From Prorocentrum cordatum (Eukaryota; Sar; Dinophyceae; Prorocentrales; Prorocentraceae), in assembly GCA_963575745.1 (NCBI GenBank), contig CAUYUJ010018616.1, forward strand, positions 569,680 to 633,679: 64,000 nucleotides of DNA. The letters run 5' to 3'. Below, in pieces: positions 50,640-60,949 of this stretch (positions are counted from its first letter, which is position 1; every line of letters begins with the position of its first letter). The position numbers were made by a program, and so were the translations under genes. The notes below the pieces were generated by a model. That model was not told the DNA's origin, made no database searches, and saw nothing but the letters and a program-made list of their open reading frames with translations.

Positions 50640-51340
50640 GCCTTCCAGGGCTCCCAAGACGGCCCCAAGAGAACCCCAAGAGGGCTCCAAGAAAGCCCTA
50701 AGACGGCCCCAGAGGCCTCCAAGACGCCCAAGATGGCCTCCAAGACGGCCAAGATGGCCCCAAGATGCCTCCAACACGGCCCAAGATGCACCCAAGACGG
50801 CCTGAGATGGCCTCCTGATGGCCTAAGACGGCCCAATAAGCCCCCAAGAGGCCTCCAAGACTGCCCAAGAGGCTTACAAGAGGCCCTCCAGGAGAGCCCG
50901 AACAGGCCAAAATCATTGATTGTCCAAAGGTCTTTGAAAGACTTTGGCATTTGCTTCTTTTCGGCATCCCGACGGCTCAAGACAGGCCGAGAGGCCCCCA
51001 AGATCGCCCCCGAGGCCTCCAAGATGGCCCCATGACGGCTCAAGAGGCCCCCAAGACGGCCCTAAGAGGGCCCAGGAGGCCTCCAAGACGGCCAAAATGG
51101 CCCCAAGATGCCTCCAAGACGGCCCAAGATGCACACATGACGGCCTAAGATGGCCTCAAGATGGCGCAAGAGGGCCCAAGAGGCCCCCAAGAGGCCTCCA
51201 AGACGGCCCAAAAGGTGTCCAGGAGGTCTTCCAGGAGGGCACGCAGAGGCCAGAATGACTGATGTAGGTTTTTGAAAGATGTTGGCGTTTGCTTCTTCTC
51301 TGCATTCCGACGGCTCAAGATGGCCCCATGACGGCCCAAA
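50640..51340. repeat. CCAAGACGGCCC array with ~335-bp higher-order period
   Basis: Built of CCAAGANGGCC words (10-14 bp) like 1557-2172. A non-repetitive marker (TTTGAAAGA..TTGGC.TTTGCTTCTT, then GACGGCTCAAGA) occurs at about 50930-50985 and 51265-51320, 335 bp apart. Confidence 0.75.
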
Positions 51341-51354
51341 AGGCCCCCAAGACG

Positions 51355-52830
51355 CGTGCGCAATCGTGTTCGGCTGCCCGGAGCTGGTGGACGCAGCGGA
51401 GGTCTTCCTTAAGCAGCTCTACCAGAGGCACAGGGCGGGGCAGGTGGCGCCCAGCCAAGCCAGGGTGGGGCCATCGAGCGGGAGGCAGACGACGAGCCAG
51501 GCCAGGGCACTCTGCCCCTGGCAAGCTTGGACTGGACCATGCTTGACTAGCGCGACAAGCTAGCCCTGGACGCCGAGACCGTTGAGGCGCTGGACGGGCT
51601 GCAGCTCTCGACGCAGGGTGAGCCGCCAGACATCGAGCTGCGCGAGTGCGCCATCCTCAACGCGGCGGCGGCGCACATGGTTGGCAACGAACATGCCCTG
51701 CCAGGGGGCTGGCCGTCAACGATCGAAGTCCATGAGGAGGGCCTCAAGTTCCGGAAGGAGATGCTGGAAGCGGCTAGGCAGCGGAGGGCGCTCTCGGAGA
51801 GGTCCCGGGCCTGCTTGCGCAAGCAGGGGCGGGCCTCCGCATTTTCTGTCACGACCTCGCGCGCAGGGGCCAATGACAAGGACTGCCGCGTGCACGCAGC
51901 GCTTCCGCCGCACCTCTTGCGAAGCCAGACCCCGTGCGCCGCGCGGGTGGACTTCTACGGCAGGGCGGCGGTCGAGCTCATCGTCGGCTCCGAGTTCACG
52001 CGTCAGGAGGCGGACATTCTCTGGGTCTCGCGCACAAGGGCCACATGCGAGCCCTGGTCACGCCCGCCGAGGGCATCATGGGCCAGCTGCACGGCGCGGG
52101 GATCGACGTCCAGGAGCTGCCAGCCCTTGGTTGGGAGGCGCTACTCGAGCTGGCACTGACGACCAGATCACCTCCAGCTGACCCAGGAGCGCTGGCGTGC
52201 CAGGGATGCGCGGAGGCAGCGGGCATGGCAATCGCTCGGAGACCAGCGTCCGTCTTCCTCGTCGGGCTGCTGATCGAGGAAACCCTCGTCAACTCCGCCC
52301 TGCTCCTGGAAAAGGCCGCGGCGGGCGAGGTTGAAGAGGATGCGGAGGTTCAGGTCGGCAAAACGGGCGGGATGCAGGCTGGGCCGACGGACGACGAGCT
52401 TCGCGACTGGCTCGGGGCCCAGGCCACGGCGTTGCCACAGGGGGGCACCGCTTCGATTCACTCGAGAACTTCACAGGCGAGGTGCGCATTTCGCAGGCAG
52501 TGGCGCAGAAAAAGGGGCCGTGCGATCAAGATCGGGCTGCAGCGCGGGCGGGTCTCTCGCCGACGTCGGAATCGGCGGCTGCTGCTGGCGCTCGTGGACC
52601 TCTACGACCGGTGCGAGACCTGGCTCAGTTGGCCATGCACGGCTTCCGGCGCCTTCGCGGCGCTCCACGAGTCTCGAGGAGTCGACCTGTCGAGGGCGCA
52701 GCGGGAGGGCGCGAGCTTCCCGGCGCTCGCCGAAGAGAGATCGCGGCCGAGCGAGCCGCCATGCGCAGGGGCTGGCTCGGCCGAGGGCCCCGGGCCGGGA
52801 AACCCTGGTGGGAGCTCGGGGCGATGCTGA
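51355..52830 (+). pseudogene. upstream coding remnant of the DIRS-like element (gag-like region?)
   Basis: Protein-like plus-strand readings follow one another in shifting frames: CAIVFGCPELVDAAEVFLKQ near 51360; LDAETVEALDGLQLSTQGEP to TRQEADILWVSRTRA from about 51560 to 52040; GHMRALVTPAEGIMGQLHGA to LRDWLGAQATALPQGG from 52040 to 52450; then Arg/Ala-rich sequence with PWWELGAMLKGPVWAE near 52805. A stop (TAG at about 51550) and at least two frame changes break it. No conserved domain is recognised. It is assigned to the element because it is on the same strand, immediately upstream of the RT, and decayed in the same way. An independent host gene with introns is the alternative. Confidence 0.35.
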
Positions 52831-52856
52831 AGGGGCCCGTTTGGGCGGAAACAGGA

Positions 52857-52995
52857 GGAGGGAAGGGGAGGAGGAGGAGGAGGAGGAGGAGGAGGAGGAG
52901 GAGGAGGAGGAGGAGGAGGAGGAGGAGGAGAAGGAAACAGGAGGAGGGAAGGGGGGGAGCAGGTGGAGGAGGAGGAGGAGGAGGAGGAGGGGGGG
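52857..52995. repeat. GGA microsatellite
   Basis: (GGA)n with a GGAAACAGGAGGAAGG interruption, inside the DIRS-like region. Confidence 0.95.
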
Positions 52996-53400
52996 GAGGT
53001 TGGACCCGCGCGCCCTCGACCTGCGCAGGCGCCGCGGGCGGCCTGCGCCTCGGGCCGACGCGCATCGCCTCGGCGCCCGAAGACGTCGCGGCGGCCGTTG
53101 AACCTGCGACGCTGCGCGGGCCGCGTACGCGACGCGGTCGAAAAAGGCCGCCGCCATGCGGGGCGGGACCTACTGCTCGCAGGAGGTGGCCGAGCTCGCG
53201 GCCAACGCGGGTGTGCTGCCGCGGGCGGAGGCGGTTTCTGCGCGAGCGGGGAAGAAGGGCGCGGCGCGGAAGGGGGGATGGAGCACCAGCGCGAGTACGA
53301 GGCCGATGTGGCATCACAGCAGCAATTCGGCCCCTGACTTCCGTCCTGGGTTCGGTTTAGTGGAGTGATGAATTTCGGGGTCCTAACGTGGAAATAAAAA

Positions 53401-53467
53401 ATCACTTCACTAATCTGGGGCCCCTGGGGCCTCAGTGGGCCCTAAGGCCCAAAATTAGTGAAGTGAT
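53401..53467. other. 67-bp hairpin with ATCACTTCACTAAT arms
   Basis: ATCACTTCACTAAT (53401-53414) and its complement (53454-53467) flank a GGGGCCCC-rich loop. A related AGTGGAGTGATGAATTTCGG just upstream (53360) and GTGATGGTTTTCGGGCC downstream suggest a decayed MITE spanning about 53355-53485. Confidence 0.6.
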
Positions 53468-53849
53468 GGTTTTCGGGCCTCGGAGCGAGGGGGGCAGCTA
53501 TCTGGGGGGCGCCGGTGGAGGCGAGAGAGTGGAGTCTACTCGCGCGGGGGGAGTTGGGGGCGAGCCAAAGCCCGAGCTCGAGGACGTGGCAGCGGGGGCA
53601 TGCTACGATTTTCTTCCAGAGCACGCAGAGTATTGGAGGCCTGGGCATTGGCGCCGCCACCGCCACAGGGGGTTGCCCCCACATGGGGAAAATTATCCTA
53701 GATTTCGGTGTTGGTGGCAACATTCCGGTCACCTTGGAAGCCAGAGTATTACCGCCATCGCCGAGATCGGGATCTTATTCCCTCAGTGGAGGCACACCGC
53801 CGATATCGGTGTTGGCGTCATCCTCTAGGCCTGCGAGAGCACGGCTGGC

Positions 53850-55085
53850 GAGACGGGGGGGCGCCGTGCTGGAAGAAGCGGGGTCACTCGAGAATGCCAT
53901 CGCGGCGCTCCGGGGGGCCTCGTGGGAGAGGCACGGCTACCACCTCAAGGGTATCTTCGACAAACAATTGGAGCCGCTCGTACGGGGCGCGCTCCTGGAG
54001 CATGCTCGGAAGGCGGCCAAAGAAGTGGCTCGGACGAGGTTTAGAAGCGCGAAGACCAGACTCAAGGCCCTGCCGCATCCCAGCGCGAAGGACCACTTCG
54101 ACGAGGTCTCGACGAGGTCATGAACGCACACTGGAAAGACGTCGCCAAGCGGAGGGTCTTGATATGCACCAGCGTCCACGAGCAGCTGCTCAGCAAAGTA
54201 GCGAGCGCCCCGATGGCGAGGGTGCCCAACCAGTACCCAGATGGCACCATGAGCGACAGGGGCAGGCTCATTTGGGGTGGCACGGTACCCGACAAGAACT
54301 ACCCTAAGGACGGCCTCCCCCCCGGCGGACCTGCCGAAGCATGAGGATCTGGCTCGCGTCGTCCTGCATTTGAAAAGCCCGACTGCGGGGTGTGGAGATA
54401 TATCTGGCCAAGAAGGACGTCAGGGACGCATTCAGGTGGGCAGTGATGCACGAGATGGCCGCCTGCATCTGCGGTGTGGACCTCGAGGCAAGTGGGGCGC
54501 GGCAGTCCTCATCGCGGCGGTCCGCGTGGTCCTGGCGTTCTGTTGAACGGGCAGCCCAGGCGAATGGATGATCTGGGCGTGGGTGGCCAAAGTGGCGTCG
54601 CGCAGCCAACCGCCCGGCCGACGCGCGCGGGGGCGCCGCCGCCCTTTTCCGCGGCTTCTTTCTGATGGGCGACCAGGTGCTCGCGGAGCCGGGCGTCGGC
54701 GCAAGGGCGGCGCAAAGCGGCGCCGCAGCCCCGGGGGGCGCTCGGATCTGCCCGGGGGAAGGCGCGGTCAACGAGGAGAAGAACCTGGAAGGAGGAGGCT
54801 GGGAGGCTGCGAAGATCTGCGGGGGCCGCCTGTATCGGACCGAGGAGGGAGCGATCGATGTGCCCGAGCCGAAGATCGAGGAGGCAGCCTACCTCCTGGC
54901 GGACCCGACCCTTGACGGCGGCCAGCAGGGCACCCCCTGGAATTTCCTGGAGGTCTACCGGGGGCACCGGCAGCGCTGGCGCCCGGCCGTGCCAGCCGCG
55001 CGGTGTCCAGCGTGAGCCGCCGACGCCCGGGCGATGGGGCCGTCCCTGGAGGCTATAGCGGGGCCCCGAGACGGAGATGCCAGGG
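53850..55085 (+). pseudogene. DIRS-like reverse transcriptase, frameshifted
   Basis: Successive plus-strand frames show a pre-RT helix (IFDKQLEPLVRGALLEHARK), PNQYPDGTMSDRGRLIWGG (opening of DIRS-type RT), PKHEDLARVVLHLK, GVEIYLAKKDVRDAFRWAV (motif A, near 54395-54450), GSPGEWMIWAWVAK, then FLMGDQVLAEPGVGARAAQS (expected F-x-D-D-Q-V-L, motif C), NEEKNLEGG and the connector IEEAAYLLADPTLDGGQQGT. Breaks: an exact 11-bp tandem duplication at 54098-54119 (TCGACGAGGTC twice), a shift in a C run near 54310, another near 54380, and stops near 54545. The catalytic Asp pair reads Gly-Asp. The family MITE C is inserted just downstream, so the copy cannot encode an active enzyme. Neighbouring RNase H and tyrosine recombinase support the DIRS assignment. 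Confidence 0.75.
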
Positions 55086-55087
55086 TA

Positions 55088-55266
55088 CTCCAGATTTCGT
55101 AATAGAGGGAGGGGGGTCTCATTTCGGGGGGGGTCTCTTCCAGGCTATCTTGGAGGGCCTGGGGGGGTCTGGGGACGATGTTTTGGAGGGTTCTCCCACG
55201 GGGGGGGTCTAAAACTTCTCGTCTGGGAGGGTTGAGACCCCCTCCCTTTTATTACGAAATCTGGAG
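55088..55266. mobile_element. MITE family C, copy 2 (179 bp, TA target), inside the DIRS-like element
   Basis: TA|CTCCAGATTTCGTAATAGA to TTTATTACGAAATCTGGAG|TA. Same length as copy 1 and nearly identical apart from the segment 55208-55235. It separates the RT connector from the RNase H region. Confidence 0.9.
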
Positions 55267-55268
55267 TA

Positions 55269-55889
55269 GCCCTGGCGTGGTAGGACGTCCGACAAACCGC
55301 CGAGGTCGCTCGCGCCTTGGCCGCGGATCGCTCGAAGTGGAAGTCGCGCTTCCTCGGGGCGATGTCGGGCGCGCTTTCGATCAACGAGAGGCTGGCCCTC
55401 CCGGGCGCGCAGTGCCGGGTGATCTGGGCGACGGGGGGCGCGACGCTGCAGCGGGTCGCCACAGTCGGCTGGGTGAACTCTATGCGCGCGTTCCACTCGG
55501 CCCCAGACTTCGCGCAGGCACTCGGGGAGGCAGCGGTCGAGGAGGATGAGGAGGCTATCGTTGCGATCGAGGAAGTCATGAACCTGGTTGCCTTCGCGGC
55601 CATGGCGGGCGCGGAGGGGCGGTGGGGGAGAAGCGCGGTCATGCGCGGCGGGGGCAACTACATTGCCCACTGCAGGCTGCAAAAACGACGAGCCAGGAAC
55701 CGCTACGCCAGCTTCCTCGTTTTGGTGATCACGTGCCTGGGGGCGGTCCACGGCCACGAGGTGGCCAGCGCGTGCTTTCGCACATGCGACAACGTCTCCG
55801 CGGACACCCTCTCCCGCGTGGAGGACGAGGCGGCCGCGGAGCTCGCAGCTGAGAAGGTGCCCGAGGTAATCAACTTGCCAGAGAGTTGA
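55269..55889 (+). pseudogene. DIRS-like RNase H region
   Basis: The open frame 55317-55889 (190 codons) gives ALSINERLALPGAQCRVIWA, TGGATLQRVATVGWVN, a Glu-rich helix (VEEDEEAIVAIEEVMNLVAF), NYIAHCRLQKRRARNRYASF, then FRTCDNVSADTLSRVEDEA. In DIRS-like polyproteins this region degrades the RNA strand of the hybrid; the last motif corresponds to the usual R-T-x-H-N-x-x-A-D-x-L-S/T-R. Two expected catalytic positions look lost: the usual Thr-Gly-Asp-Ala reads Thr-Gly-Gly-Ala, and the His of His-Asn is Cys-Asp. Immediately upstream the frame joins the MITE. The frame itself has no stop, so decay here is by substitution. Confidence 0.65.
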
Positions 55890-56200
55890 GCGAGGCACCT
55901 CGAGAGGGGCCGGAAGCGCCAGGCTTTCACCTGGGAAGGCCAGAGTGACGAGGATGCGCGTGCAGCCCAACAGCTGGCGGCAGCGCGTCGCGAGCCCCAC
56001 CGGACGCACACCCTAAAGATGACTCCGGGCATGGCAGTGGTCCTCGTCGAGTGGAGAGGCGCCCTGGGAGCCCTGTCCAAGGCGGGCGCCGAGAGGGGCG
56101 CCATCGCGTGGATGCGCAGCGCGGCCGGGGCACCAGGGGCTGACCAGTGGCCGAGTGGGCCAGCCGAGCGCAGGGAAGGTGGACGCAGCGGCGGCTAGCC
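55890..56200 (+). pseudogene. continuation of DIRS-like polyprotein
   Basis: A frame starting just past the RNase H stop reads RHLERGRKRQAFTWEGQSDE, MTPGMAVVLVEWRGALGALS and KAGAERGAIAWMRSAAGAPG before ending in Gly/Arg-rich sequence. It is protein-like and on the same strand, but no domain is recognised. Confidence 0.35.
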
Positions 56201-56604
56201 TCACGGCGACGGCGAGGCGGCAAGGCACTGGGCGGATTTCATCATCCAAATGGACGCTCAGGTTGAGGTCGCGGACTGCCCGGGACCGGCTGCATGAGTT
56301 CAGCCCCGCGGGCGCGAAGCGGAAGGCAGCGGGCTGCAGCTGGGAGGAGGTCGAAGTGAGCCGCGCGGAGCTCGGCGGCGCCGCGGCCCGGCAACGACGT
56401 GGAGCTGCGGCCGCCCGAGGGGAAGCGCGCCGCGGAGGGATGGCACTGCTGCCGCGCGCGCCGCAGCGCCGAGGGGGAGCGGCACGGCGAGTGCTGCGCG
56501 GCTCGGCAGCGGGAGCACGAGCAGCGACCTCTGCGGCCCACAGATGGCGGCGTCGTCGACAGGGCCCGCCCGGGGGGCAGGCGGGCAGATCCAGCCTGTG
56601 GCAG

Positions 56605-56810
56605 CAGGAGGAGGAGGAGGAGGAGGAGGAGGAGGAGGCGGAGGAGGAGGAGGAGGAGGAGGAGGAGGAGGAGAGGAGAGGAGGAGGAGAGGAGGAGGAG
56701 GAGGAGGAGGAGGAGGAGGAGGAGAGGAGGAGGAGGAGGAGGAGGAGGAGGAGGAGGAGGAGGAGGAGGAGGAGGAGGAGGAGGAGGAGAGGAGGAGGAG
56801 GAGGAGGACG
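56605..56810. repeat. GGA microsatellite
   Basis: (GGA)n with AGAGGAGA interruptions between the RNase H and linker parts of the DIRS-like element. Confidence 0.95.
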
Positions 56811-57044
56811 GCGGCGCCTGCCGAGGCCCACGCAGGAAACCTGCCGCCCCCGCCAGCGGGGGCGCCCGCCAGCGCGGCTGCAGCCGCCGCCATCTCCCCT
56901 GCGCAGGTACCTCGAGGTCGAGGTCTCGGGGGGGAGGACGGCACGGGCTTCGCGAGCGCGCAGACCTTCGGGGGAGGGCCTGATGAGGAGCCCGTGGACT
57001 CTCGAAATGCCACAGGGTAGGCCCCCCACGGCGCGCAGGACGAG

Positions 57045-58760
57045 GCCCCGCCCGACGACGAGGCGCCAGGCGGCCAGGCGCGCCGCCGAAGGCGGGACTA
57101 CGAAGACGACCCGCCCTGCAACGTGGCGGGCTGCAACCGACGCCGTCCAGTTCTGGAGTTCCCGGTCTTCTACTGCTGCCGAACCTGCCGGAGCACGGGC
57201 GGCCAGAGGCACGGCCCTACGTGTGCGGAGCGAGAGGCGGAGAGGCGACAAGGGGTGCCAGGCGGCAGCCCCGTGCCGAGGCACCCAAGCGCCGCCGACA
57301 GACGCGCGCGGAGCGAGGGCCCCCCGCCGCCAGCTGGAGGGGGGGGGGCCAGGGGTGGGGGGGCGGCGCGCGGGAGCCACGGAAAACGACGACAACTGGG
57401 GAGCCTGGGCAGCCGCATGGCTCCGAGCGCCCACGACGCCCCCGAGGAGAGCGAGGGCCGAGAAGGCGACGGCCCGGGGGCCGCAGGAGACGCTGGCTGG
57501 CGCCGCGCACTCGACGGCAGCGCCCGCCAACGGGGCGGCCCCCCCGCGGGCGCAGGGCAGAGCCCCGCCCAGGAGCCGCAGAGGCGCGAACTCAAGCCGC
57601 GCCTTCTGCCTGGCTGCCCGCGCCTGGCGCACAGCGCCCCCCCGCCTCGATTTGGAAGCCAGGCTACTGCTGCAACAAGGGCGCAGGCAGGAAGGCTGGC
57701 GAAAACTGGGCGGAGGGAGGCATCAACCACTACTCCCACTGCGAGAAAGTTGCGGGCGGGCAGGGCGCGGGCCGCCGCGCCAGTTGGGCGGCGGGGGCGC
57801 GCGCGGGAGGAAGAAGCAGCAGCAGAAGGAGGCGCCTCCACGGGCAGCCGCTGCGGAGGTCGCCGTGATGGCGTCGGCCCTATAAGGCCGGGCCAGGAGC
57901 CGTCTTCCAGCGACGCCGAGCCGCCAGCGAGGAGCACCCACCGCCTTCGCCCGAGACGCGCGCGCGAGGAGGCGCGGGGCGTGCAGGCAGAGGCGACGGC
58001 GACCAAGGAGCGGGCGCGCAGGAGAGCAGCACGCCCGGCCTCAGCGGAGCCCCGTGCCAGGCTGAGGGCGAGGAGGGTGGCGTCGGTCATCGAGGAGGAG
58101 CCCGAGTCAGAGGATGACGGGCCGGGGCGCCAAGAGCGCGCAGCCCTGGGGCGCAAGTGCCGGGGCCTGGCGAGCAGGGTTCCGGAGCGCCAGGCAGCCG
58201 GCAGCAGCGCCGCAGCCGCCGTCCAGGCCCCGCCCTCCGGCCAGCGGGAGTCGAGGCCCAGGGCGTCACGCTCTTGATCCCCGGACGAGGGCGGGCGAGC
58301 CCCCGCCCAAGAGCGGACCGCCCGCTCGGCGCCGCCGCGCCCCCGGCGCGAGCGAGGGACCCTTCCGATGACAGCTGGGCGCGCGCCTCTCCCGATGCCG
58401 CAGGAGAGGGCCGGAGCAGAGCCCGGGGCGACGGGGGGCGCGCGGGCGGCGCGCAGCCTGCGGAGGAGGCAGCCAGGATGGCAGCAGTGCGCGCAGGGGC
58501 CACCAGGGTTGAGAGCGCAGGCGGCCGAGGAGCCCAGGAGGCGGGAGGCCAGGCAGAGGAGGGCCCCGCAGCCCGCCACGCCGGGGCGCGGGTCCGCCTC
58601 GGGGGGAGGCGAGGACCAGCGCGGCGAGCCAGAGGGCGGCGACAACATCGACCCGGAGGCTGTGACGCGCTACCTCAGCGACGCCAGGGGCTCAGGCGGC
58701 GCCGGTGCAGGAGCAAAGGGCATCCGGGCGCACTTGAGGCTGTTCGCCCAGAGGATCGAC
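57045..58760 (+). pseudogene. basic, disordered linker with Cys/His cluster, DIRS-like element
   Basis: The plus-strand frames are Ala/Arg/Gly/Pro/Glu-rich and probably disordered. Near 57115-57240 a cluster reads CNVAGCNRRR, FYCCRTCRST and a following H/C pair (RHGPTC), resembling a zinc-binding knuckle. A second Cys/His-containing stretch (GYCCNKGAG, NHYSHCEKV) lies at 57660-57760 in another frame. The longest frame (57123-58277) ends in a mixed-charge segment (VASVIEEEPESEDDGPGRQE). Its role is unknown. Position between RNase H and recombinase fits a polyprotein spacer or an overlapping accessory ORF. Composition alone could keep these frames open, so confidence is limited. Confidence 0.4.
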
Positions 58761-58779
58761 TGAAAGACGGACGACAGCG

Positions 58780-60220
58780 GGCATGGCGGCCGCGAGGCGG
58801 ATGATAGCAGGAGGAGCGGATGCCTGGAGCAGGTGGAAGCGCGAGAGCAGCTGGACAAGCTGGTCAGGACCTGGGGCTACCCTGATCGGAGGGGAGGATG
58901 GCTTGTCTGGGCCCTGGCGGCACCAATGCCGCGCGAGACGGAGGAGCGCAAGGCAGAAACCACCTCGCAGAAGGCCACGCCCCACGAGCTGTTCCTCACA
59001 GACCTAAAGACATGCGAGGACTCGGCTGGATCTCATTCTGGACAAGCTGGCAAGCTCCACCATCAAGTCGTACAGCTTGGACTCGCGGTGGTGGTCTCTC
59101 TTCTGCCGCGCGCGTGGCAGCAGCCCGCCACGGGAGGTCACGCTCACGAATCAGAGGGAGTAGGAGGAGCTGCTGCTGGAGTTTGTCGCTCACTTGTCCA
59201 GGCGCGGGTGCAAGAAGGCGGGCGCTGTCAAACAATACCTGAGTGCGGACTGTGCCCAGCACCTGGCCCTCGGCATGGGCGACTTGGCGGCGGGCGCGGG
59301 GAGCTCTGGACTCTGGATGGCGATCGATGGCCTCAGGAGGCCCGACAGGAAGCCAAGCGGAAGAAGCCGGTCACCCCCAAGATGGTGCGGTGGATCTGGA
59401 AGAACTGCAGCCGAAAAGGTCTCGCGAGAGCGCGGCTCTCTGGGCGGCGGTGGCAACGGGCTACTTCTCCCTGGTGAGGGCCAGCGAGTAAGTATCCGGG
59501 GACCAGAACGTCTACACGAGCGGCAAAGGTTTGCGAGGGGACGACGTCACGCCGAAGGCGGCGGGCGAACCGTGCAGGAACTGGCCCGAGGCGAACGAGG
59601 TCGTCATCAAGATTCGGGCCAGCAACACCGATCAGTATACTCGCGGTGAGTGGCGCAACAATTTTTCAGGGTGGAGGCGACGGCAGAATCAGCGGAGAAG
59701 GGGCACATATGCGTCGTGGATGCTCTGACGATCTACGAGGGCGCGCGAGACGTTCTCAGGGACGAGGATGTACAACCCACTCTTCGCCTACGACGACACC
59801 AGGCTCGTGACGCGAGCAAGCGTCCAGCACGTGGTGATGCAGTCGGCTGTGGCAAAGGGGGTAGGCCCGAACGACCTCGGCTCCCACAGCCTGCGGATCG
59901 GTGGAGTACCCGCGCTGTACGCGGCGTTCAAGGACACGGCGCTAGTGCAGCGTGAAGAGCGCTGGAACAGCGACGCGTTCCAGGGCTCCCCGTGGGAGGC
60001 GAGGGACATGGCCCAGGGCGTGGCCAGCAGCATGGCAGACCGCGGACCTGACCCATGGTCTGAGAAGGAGAGGCGTGGCAGCCGCGAGGGGCCTCCGAGG
60101 CTCGAGGCGCAGGGTGGCTCACCCCGCCGTGCAGGCAGAGGGCCAACGCGCAGGGAGGAGCCTCGCGAGGCTGAGGAGCGGTCGCCTGCCGAGGCGGAGA
60201 GAAGACACGGGCGCCGTTGG
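58780..60220 (+). pseudogene. tyrosine recombinase (DIRS/Crypton-type), interrupted
   Basis: The core-binding part: LILDKLASSTIKSYSLDSRW, WSLFCRARGSSPPRE, a TAG, then EELLLEFVAHLSRRGCKKAG and AVKQYLSADCAQHLALGMG (59030-59290). The catalytic part: ALWAAVATGYFSLVRASE followed by TAA at about 59489, KIRASNTDQYTRGEW (59610), then SHSLRIGGVPALYAAF (the His-x-x-Arg box, about 59880) and ERWNSDAFQGSPWEAR (Trp box). The first Arg (LVRAS), His-x-x-Arg and Trp are visible. The nucleophile Tyr expected just after SDAFQG appears as Ser. With two in-frame stops and several frame changes the enzyme is dead. In DIRS elements this recombinase integrates the circular DNA copy without target duplication. The Arg/Pro-rich tail runs into a TCC microsatellite. 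Confidence 0.75.
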
Positions 60221-60225
60221 CGCCC

Positions 60226-60325
60226 TCCTCCTCCTCCTCCTCCTCCACCTCCTCCTCCTCCTGCTCCTGCTGCTCCTCCTCCTCCTCCTCCTCCTCCTCC
60301 TCCTCCTCCTCCTCCTCATCCTCCA
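60226..60325. repeat. TCC microsatellite
   Basis: (CTC)n with GCT variants, within the C-terminal tail of the recombinase frame. Confidence 0.95.
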
Positions 60326-60482
60326 GGGCGCCATTGGCGCACGAGTGCTGTGCAGTGGCAGGGCCCAGGCCCCCCCTCCAGTGCGGGGCCAGGACCTTCG
60401 AGGCGGGCCCGTGGCTCGCGACGCGCGCGGTCTGGGCGGCGAGCGCCAGAGCACGTGGGGGGCAGGCGGCTCGGGCTGGACT

Positions 60483-60632
60483 TAATGGGGGGGTCGTAAA
60501 TGGGGGGTCAGAAACGGTCCCCTTTCGAGCCCCTTTCGGGCCCCTCCAGAGCACCAGGGGGCTCGTTTAGGTACCGTTTGGGTACCTTTTCGAACCACCC
60601 TCGCCCCCCCTCCATTTATGACCCCCCCATTA
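60483..60632. mobile_element. MITE family K (150 bp, TA ends)
   Basis: TAATGGGGGGGTCGTAAATG is mirrored by CATTTATGACCCCCCCATTA with one mismatch, starting and ending in TA. The interior has imperfect pairs around GGTACC. It splits the tail of the DIRS-like element. Confidence 0.85.
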
Positions 60633-60639
60633 CGCGGCG

Positions 60640-60925
60640 CCCAAGCGGCACGGGCAGACAGGCTGCCGGGCCGCGGCCTCGCGCCTCAGAGGACGAGGCG
60701 CCGTGGTCCGCGTGGGATAAGATGGCGCTCCTCATCGCATCCGCATCAGGGGAGGAGGTGAGGAGAGAGGCGGCCTGGGCGGCACGGCCCACGAAGGCCA
60801 AGTGCCGCGATCCGCCGAGACCGCGAGGCGGAGCGAGAGGAGCAAGACCCAGGATGCCGAGGCGAATCCAGCCGTGCGACGAATGCATCGCATGGGGACG
60901 ACAGCGAGTCAAGGGGTGGCGGTAG
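60640..60925 (+). pseudogene. possible C-terminal end of the DIRS-like recombinase ORF
   Basis: After the MITE a plus frame reads SEDEAPWSAWDKMALLIASA, SGEEVRREAAWAARPTKAKC and IQPCDECIAWGRQRVKGWR before a stop at 60925. The composition is protein-like and includes a CxxC. It may be the original continuation of the recombinase frame; no domain is recognised. Confidence 0.3.
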
Positions 60926-60949
60926 CAGTATTCCCAAACATCCGGCGGT

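Noticed and set aside
56155-57885. 576-codon plus frame as an intact gag or polyprotein ORF
   Set aside because: Its middle is a 200-bp GGA tract and the rest is Arg/Ala/Gly-rich. Competing frames are equally open, so length alone is not evidence.
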